Source of the DNA: Hydrogenophaga sp. | Lineage (GTDB): Bacteria; Pseudomonadota; Gammaproteobacteria; Burkholderiales; Burkholderiaceae_C | Direction: 5' to 3' | NCBI RefSeq assembly: GCF_019264445.1 | Contig: NZ_JAHVAB010000023.1 | Coordinates: 1-35,448 of the forward strand | DNA: 35,448 nucleotides | Part shown: in pieces, positions 33,158 through 35,448 of the stretch | Layout of the letters: each line of letters opens with the position of its first letter | How positions within the stretch are numbered: the first letter of the stretch is position 1 | Translations under genes and position numbers: made by a program | The notes under the pieces: generated by a model | What the model saw: the letters and a program-made list of their open reading frames with translations, nothing else | Told to the model about the DNA's origin: nothing | Database searches by the model: none

Positions 33158-33163
33158 TATATT
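33158..33163. promoter_or_regulatory. TATATT hexamer between divergent transporter genes
   Basis: TATATT on the plus strand is a strong -10 match and reads AATATA on the other strand. It lies 37 bases before the AI-2E-type ATG and 38 bases from the exporter ATG, so it may be a shared or overlapping promoter core. No clear -35 box is seen. Confidence 0.4.
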
Positions 33164-33199
33164 GCCCCAGCCCCTTTTTCCCCTGCCTGCACCCCGCCC

Positions 33200-34318
33200 A
33201 TGCCGCCTGTTCCGAACGCTTCCCTGATCATCCGCGGGCTGTTGCTGCTGATCGTGGCGGCTGGTGTGTATTTCTTCGCCGGCTTCCTGGTGCCGGTGCT
33301 GGCCGCGCTCATCATCGGTTTTGCGAGCTGGCCGCTGTACCTGCGCGGTGTTCGCGCCTGCCGGGGCAGCACCACGCTGGCGGCCAGCCTGGCGCTGGTG
33401 ATCGTGGTGGTGGTGCTGGTGGTGCCGCTCACGCTGGCCTTGCACTACGCGCTGAAGGAGGCCAGCGGCCTGGTGGCCTGGCTGCTGGACGTGAACCGCA
33501 ACGGCGCACCGCCGCCGGCCTGGATCGAAGCCTTGCCGTGGGTGGGCGAAACGCTGGCCACCTACTGGCGCGAGCACCTGGGCGAGCCGCACGCGCTGGG
33601 CGACTGGATCCAGCTGCTCAGCGGCCAGCACATCGGCAACATCTACCGCATGGTGCTCAGCGCCACGGGCGATGTGGTGAACCTGGCGCTCACTCTGCTG
33701 TTCATGCTCATCACGCTGTTTTTCGTCTACAAGGACGGCGCGCGCATTGCGGGCCAGCTCGACACCATCGGCGAGCGCGTGCTGCCCCTGCAATGGCAGC
33801 GCTTCTCGCGCGTGGTGCCGGCCACCGTGAGCGCCACGGTGACCGGTCTGGGCCTGATTGCCATAGGCGAGGGCGTGGTGCTGGGCGTGGCTTACTGGGT
33901 GGCGGGTGTGCCGTCGCCGGTGCTGCTGGGCGTGGTCACCGGCTTCATGGCGCTGATCCCAGGCGGTGCGCCGCTGTCGTTCACCCTGGTCTCGCTGTAC
34001 CTCGTGGGCTCCGGGCACCTGTGGGCGGGTCTGGGCCTGTTTGCGTGGGGCTCGATCGAGCTGTTCATCGTCGACAAGACGCTGCGCCCGCGCCTGGTGG
34101 GCGGGCCGGTGAAGCTGCCGTTCCTGCCCACGTTCTTTGGCCTTGTCGGCGGCGTGAAAACCATGGGCATCGTCGGCCTGTTTGTGGGCCCGGTGCTCAT
34201 GGCGCTGCTGGTGGCCATCTGGCGCGAGTGGCTGCATAGCATGAGGGCGCCGCCTGCAACCCACCCGCCCCCGCTGCCAGCACCCGCGCGCAGTGACGGC
34301 GCCGACCCGTCGGCCTAA
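33200..34318 (+). CDS. AI-2E family transporter
   Basis: A 372-residue membrane protein of the AI-2E/PerM family. The N-terminus has LLLIVAAGVYFFAGFLVPVLAALIIGFASWPLY, where the FLVPVLAALIIGFA helix is characteristic. The end contains GFMALIPGGAPLSFTLVSLYLVG, FIVDKTLRPRLVGG, and LPFLPTFFGLVGGVKTMGIV followed by GLFVGPVLMALL, all diagnostic of the family. Members include quorum-signal (AI-2) exporters, Na+/H+ antiporters and permeases of unknown cargo, so the family name should not be read as function. The stop overlaps the stop of the convergent CWC gene by three bases. The C-terminal tail after ATWREW is Pro/Ala-rich and low in complexity. Confidence 0.92.
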   Translation: MPPVPNASLIIRGLLLLIVAAGVYFFAGFLVPVLAALIIGFASWPLYLRGVRACRGSTTLAASLALVIVVVVLVVPLTLALHYALKEASGLVAWLLDVNRNGAPPPAWIEALPWVGETLATYWREHLGEPHALGDWIQLLSGQHIGNIYRMVLSATGDVVNLALTLLFMLITLFFVYKDGARIAGQLDTIGERVLPLQWQRFSRVVPATVSATVTGLGLIAIGEGVVLGVAYWVAGVPSPVLLGVVTGFMALIPGGAPLSFTLVSLYLVGSGHLWAGLGLFAWGSIELFIVDKTLRPRLVGGPVKLPFLPTFFGLVGGVKTMGIVGLFVGPVLMALLVAIWREWLHSMRAPPATHPPPLPAPARSDGADPSA

Positions 34319-34539
34319 CCGCGCTTGTGCGCCGCCGCGGCGCAAGCCGCGCAGATGCACGCCTGACCGCGCGCCGCAGGCGGGACGCGCGCCAGCAGCT
34401 CAGCAGTGAAGGTGGCGCTCAGGCACCAGCACGGGGCTTGGGGCTGGCCGGTTTCGCGCTCGATCTCCATCGCACAGCGGTTGTCGCCGCCGCACAGCGG
34501 GCAGCGGCACGGGTCGGGCGGTGAGGGGTCGCGGGTCAT
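34315..34539 (-). CDS. Cysteine-rich CWC family protein
   Basis: A 74-residue protein matching the Cysteine_rich_CWC family. CRCPLCGGDNRCAME (Cys11, 13, 16 and 22), PCWC (Cys37, 39) and a C-terminal CICAACA (Cys61, 63, 66) give nine Cys, suggesting metal binding, probably zinc. The PCWC centre is the family namesake. I start it at the ATG at 34539, after TACACT and six bases, rather than at 34560. The stop codon overlaps that of the AI-2E-type gene on the other strand. Function is unknown. Confidence 0.88.
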   Translation of the reverse strand: MTRDPSPPDPCRCPLCGGDNRCAMEIERETGQPQAPCWCLSATFTAELLARVPPAARGQACICAACAAAAHKRG

Positions 34540-34545
34540 GGCGGC

Positions 34546-34551
34546 AGTGTA
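34546..34551 (-). promoter_or_regulatory. -10-like TACACT six bases before the CWC gene start
   Basis: On the minus strand TACACT is followed by GCCGCC and the ATG at 34539, with no Shine-Dalgarno. The spacing equals that at 24696 and 34589 and suggests a leaderless transcript. Confidence 0.45.
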
Positions 34552-34586
34552 GTCACCCACGTGATGGGCGCCCAGGGCTTGGCCGG

Positions 34587-34596
34587 CCTACGATGG
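34587..34596 (+). promoter_or_regulatory. CCTACGATGG motif six bases before the crotonase start
   Basis: TACGAT (34589-34594) is followed by GGCGCC and the ATG at 34601 with no Shine-Dalgarno, so transcription may start at the ATG. The 10-mer is identical to those at 2772 and 27273. Confidence 0.45.
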
Positions 34597-34600
34597 CGCC

Positions 34601-35413
34601 ATGAACGACACCGCCACCCCCTCTTCCGCCGGCCGCATCGTCACCGAGGTGCAGGGCCCCGTGCTCTTGATCGGCATTGACCGCGCGGCCAAGCGCAACG
34701 GTTTCACGCCCGCCATGATGCAGGCGCTCGCCGAGGCCTACACCCGGCTCGACGACGACCCCGCGCTGCGCGTGGGCGTGCTGCACGCGCTGGGCGAGCA
34801 CTTCACCGCCGGACTCGACCTGCCCAGCTTCGCACCGCTCATGCAGCGCGGCGAACGCGCCATGGCCGAAGGCCTGGTGGATCCGCTCAACCTGGGGCGA
34901 CCCGGCTACCGCCGCCGCACCAAGCCGATGGTGGTGGCGGTCAAGGGCATCACCTACACACTGGGCATCGAGCTCATGCTCGCGGCCGACATCGTGGTGG
35001 CCGCCGACGACTGCCGCTTCTCGCAGCTGGAGGTGCAGCGCGGCATCATGGCCACGGGCGGTGCGACGCTGCGCATGGCCGAGCGCGCGGGGCTGGGCAA
35101 CGCGCTGCTGCACCTGCTCACGGCCGATGTGTTTGACAGCGCCGAAGCGCTGCGGCTGCATTTCGTGCAGCGCGTGGTGCCGGCCGGCAGCGAGCTGGAC
35201 GAGGCCTTGCGCATCGCCCAGGCCATTGCCCAGCAGGCGCCACTGGCGGTGGTGGCTACGCGGCTGAACGCGCTCAAGGCGGTGGAAGACGGGCCGATGG
35301 CCGCGGCCGATGAATTCGAGGCCACGCAGCAGCGCCTGGCCCGCAGCGACGACGCCCGCGAGGGCGTGCTGTCGTTTCAGGACAAGCGCGCGGCGCGTTT
35401 CAGCGGGCGCTGA
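34601..35413 (+). CDS. Crotonase/enoyl-CoA hydratase family protein
   Basis: A 270-residue member of the crotonase superfamily. HALGEHFTAGLDLPSF (63-78) supplies the first oxyanion-hole segment and AVKGITYTLGIELMLAADIVVA (from 113) the second. Both glutamates used by enoyl-CoA hydratases are present: Glu124 in LGIELML and Glu144 in QLEVQRGIM. Hydration of an enoyl-CoA, as in fatty or aromatic acid breakdown, is therefore chemically possible. The AKRNGFTPAMMQAL start is typical of the family. It stands alone, with no acyl-CoA ligase or dehydrogenase beside it in the window, so the pathway is not defined. The window ends 35 bases after the stop. Confidence 0.88.
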   Translation: MNDTATPSSAGRIVTEVQGPVLLIGIDRAAKRNGFTPAMMQALAEAYTRLDDDPALRVGVLHALGEHFTAGLDLPSFAPLMQRGERAMAEGLVDPLNLGRPGYRRRTKPMVVAVKGITYTLGIELMLAADIVVAADDCRFSQLEVQRGIMATGGATLRMAERAGLGNALLHLLTADVFDSAEALRLHFVQRVVPAGSELDEALRIAQAIAQQAPLAVVATRLNALKAVEDGPMAAADEFEATQQRLARSDDAREGVLSFQDKRAARFSGR

Positions 35414-35448
35414 GCGCCACGGTTTTCGGGCGCCCGCGCCCGAGCGGG

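Noticed and set aside
1..35448. CRISPR arrays, transposases, integrases, tRNA and rRNA genes
   Set aside because: I looked for regularly spaced repeats, transposase or integrase motifs and tRNA-like T-arms and found none; the repeats present are palindromic intergenic elements.

Overview
The window (about 35.4 kb, high GC, almost entirely coding) looks like a chromosomal segment of a betaproteobacterium of the order Burkholderiales, most likely family Comamonadaceae. This rests on the lptE-holA pair, a gshA of the proteobacterial ATP-grasp-like type, several Comamonadaceae-style hypothetical genes and the style of the intergenic repeats. I see no rRNA, tRNA, transposase, integrase, phage gene or CRISPR array.

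Layout. (1) 1-1352: the 3' end of lptE and complete holA. (2) 1650-9535: an AraC-family regulator divergent from a branched-chain-amino-acid-type (HAAT) ABC transporter, in the order binding protein, LivH, LivM, LivG, LivF, followed by an aromatic-type aldehyde dehydrogenase. This reads as an uptake-plus-oxidation module. Its three larger gaps each carry a related palindromic repeat. (3) 9596-17175: a lower-expression, lineage-specific stretch. It holds an outer-membrane beta-barrel, a small unknown protein, a hybrid histidine kinase divergent from an OmpR-type regulator, an atypical NRAMP transporter, three small secreted or hypothetical proteins and creA. (4) 17180-19814: a glutathione S-transferase, an unknown gene overlapping an SSB-like OB-fold gene, and a DUF2855 protein. 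(5) 19944-27386: proA, gshA, kup, a BenE-type carrier, gshB, a VF530-type gene and a 24-residue membrane peptide. Both glutathione synthesis genes are here, separated by two transporters. (6) 27514-33119: a lipoprotein with BamE-like features, then on the minus strand a DHA2 drug exporter, a class II glutamine amidotransferase and an SsuABC/TauABC-like transporter. (7) 33200-35413: an AI-2E-family permease, a cysteine-rich CWC protein and a crotonase.

The most unusual things I see are at the level of DNA. First, two related REP-like elements lie in frame inside two unrelated proteins (VF530-type and an ABC ATPase). Second, a second palindromic repeat family occurs in four gaps, with 21-bp tandem duplication of its arm. 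Third, several genes have a -10-like hexamer ending 7-8 bases before the ATG and no Shine-Dalgarno, which suggests leaderless mRNAs. Fourth, an identical CCTACGATGG 10-mer sits upstream of three genes. At the protein level the notable points are a LivG with a degenerate ABC signature, an NRAMP protein lacking the canonical metal-binding Met, and the uncharacterised 158-aa/OB-fold gene pair. I found no clear defence island, toxin-antitoxin system or biosynthetic cluster.
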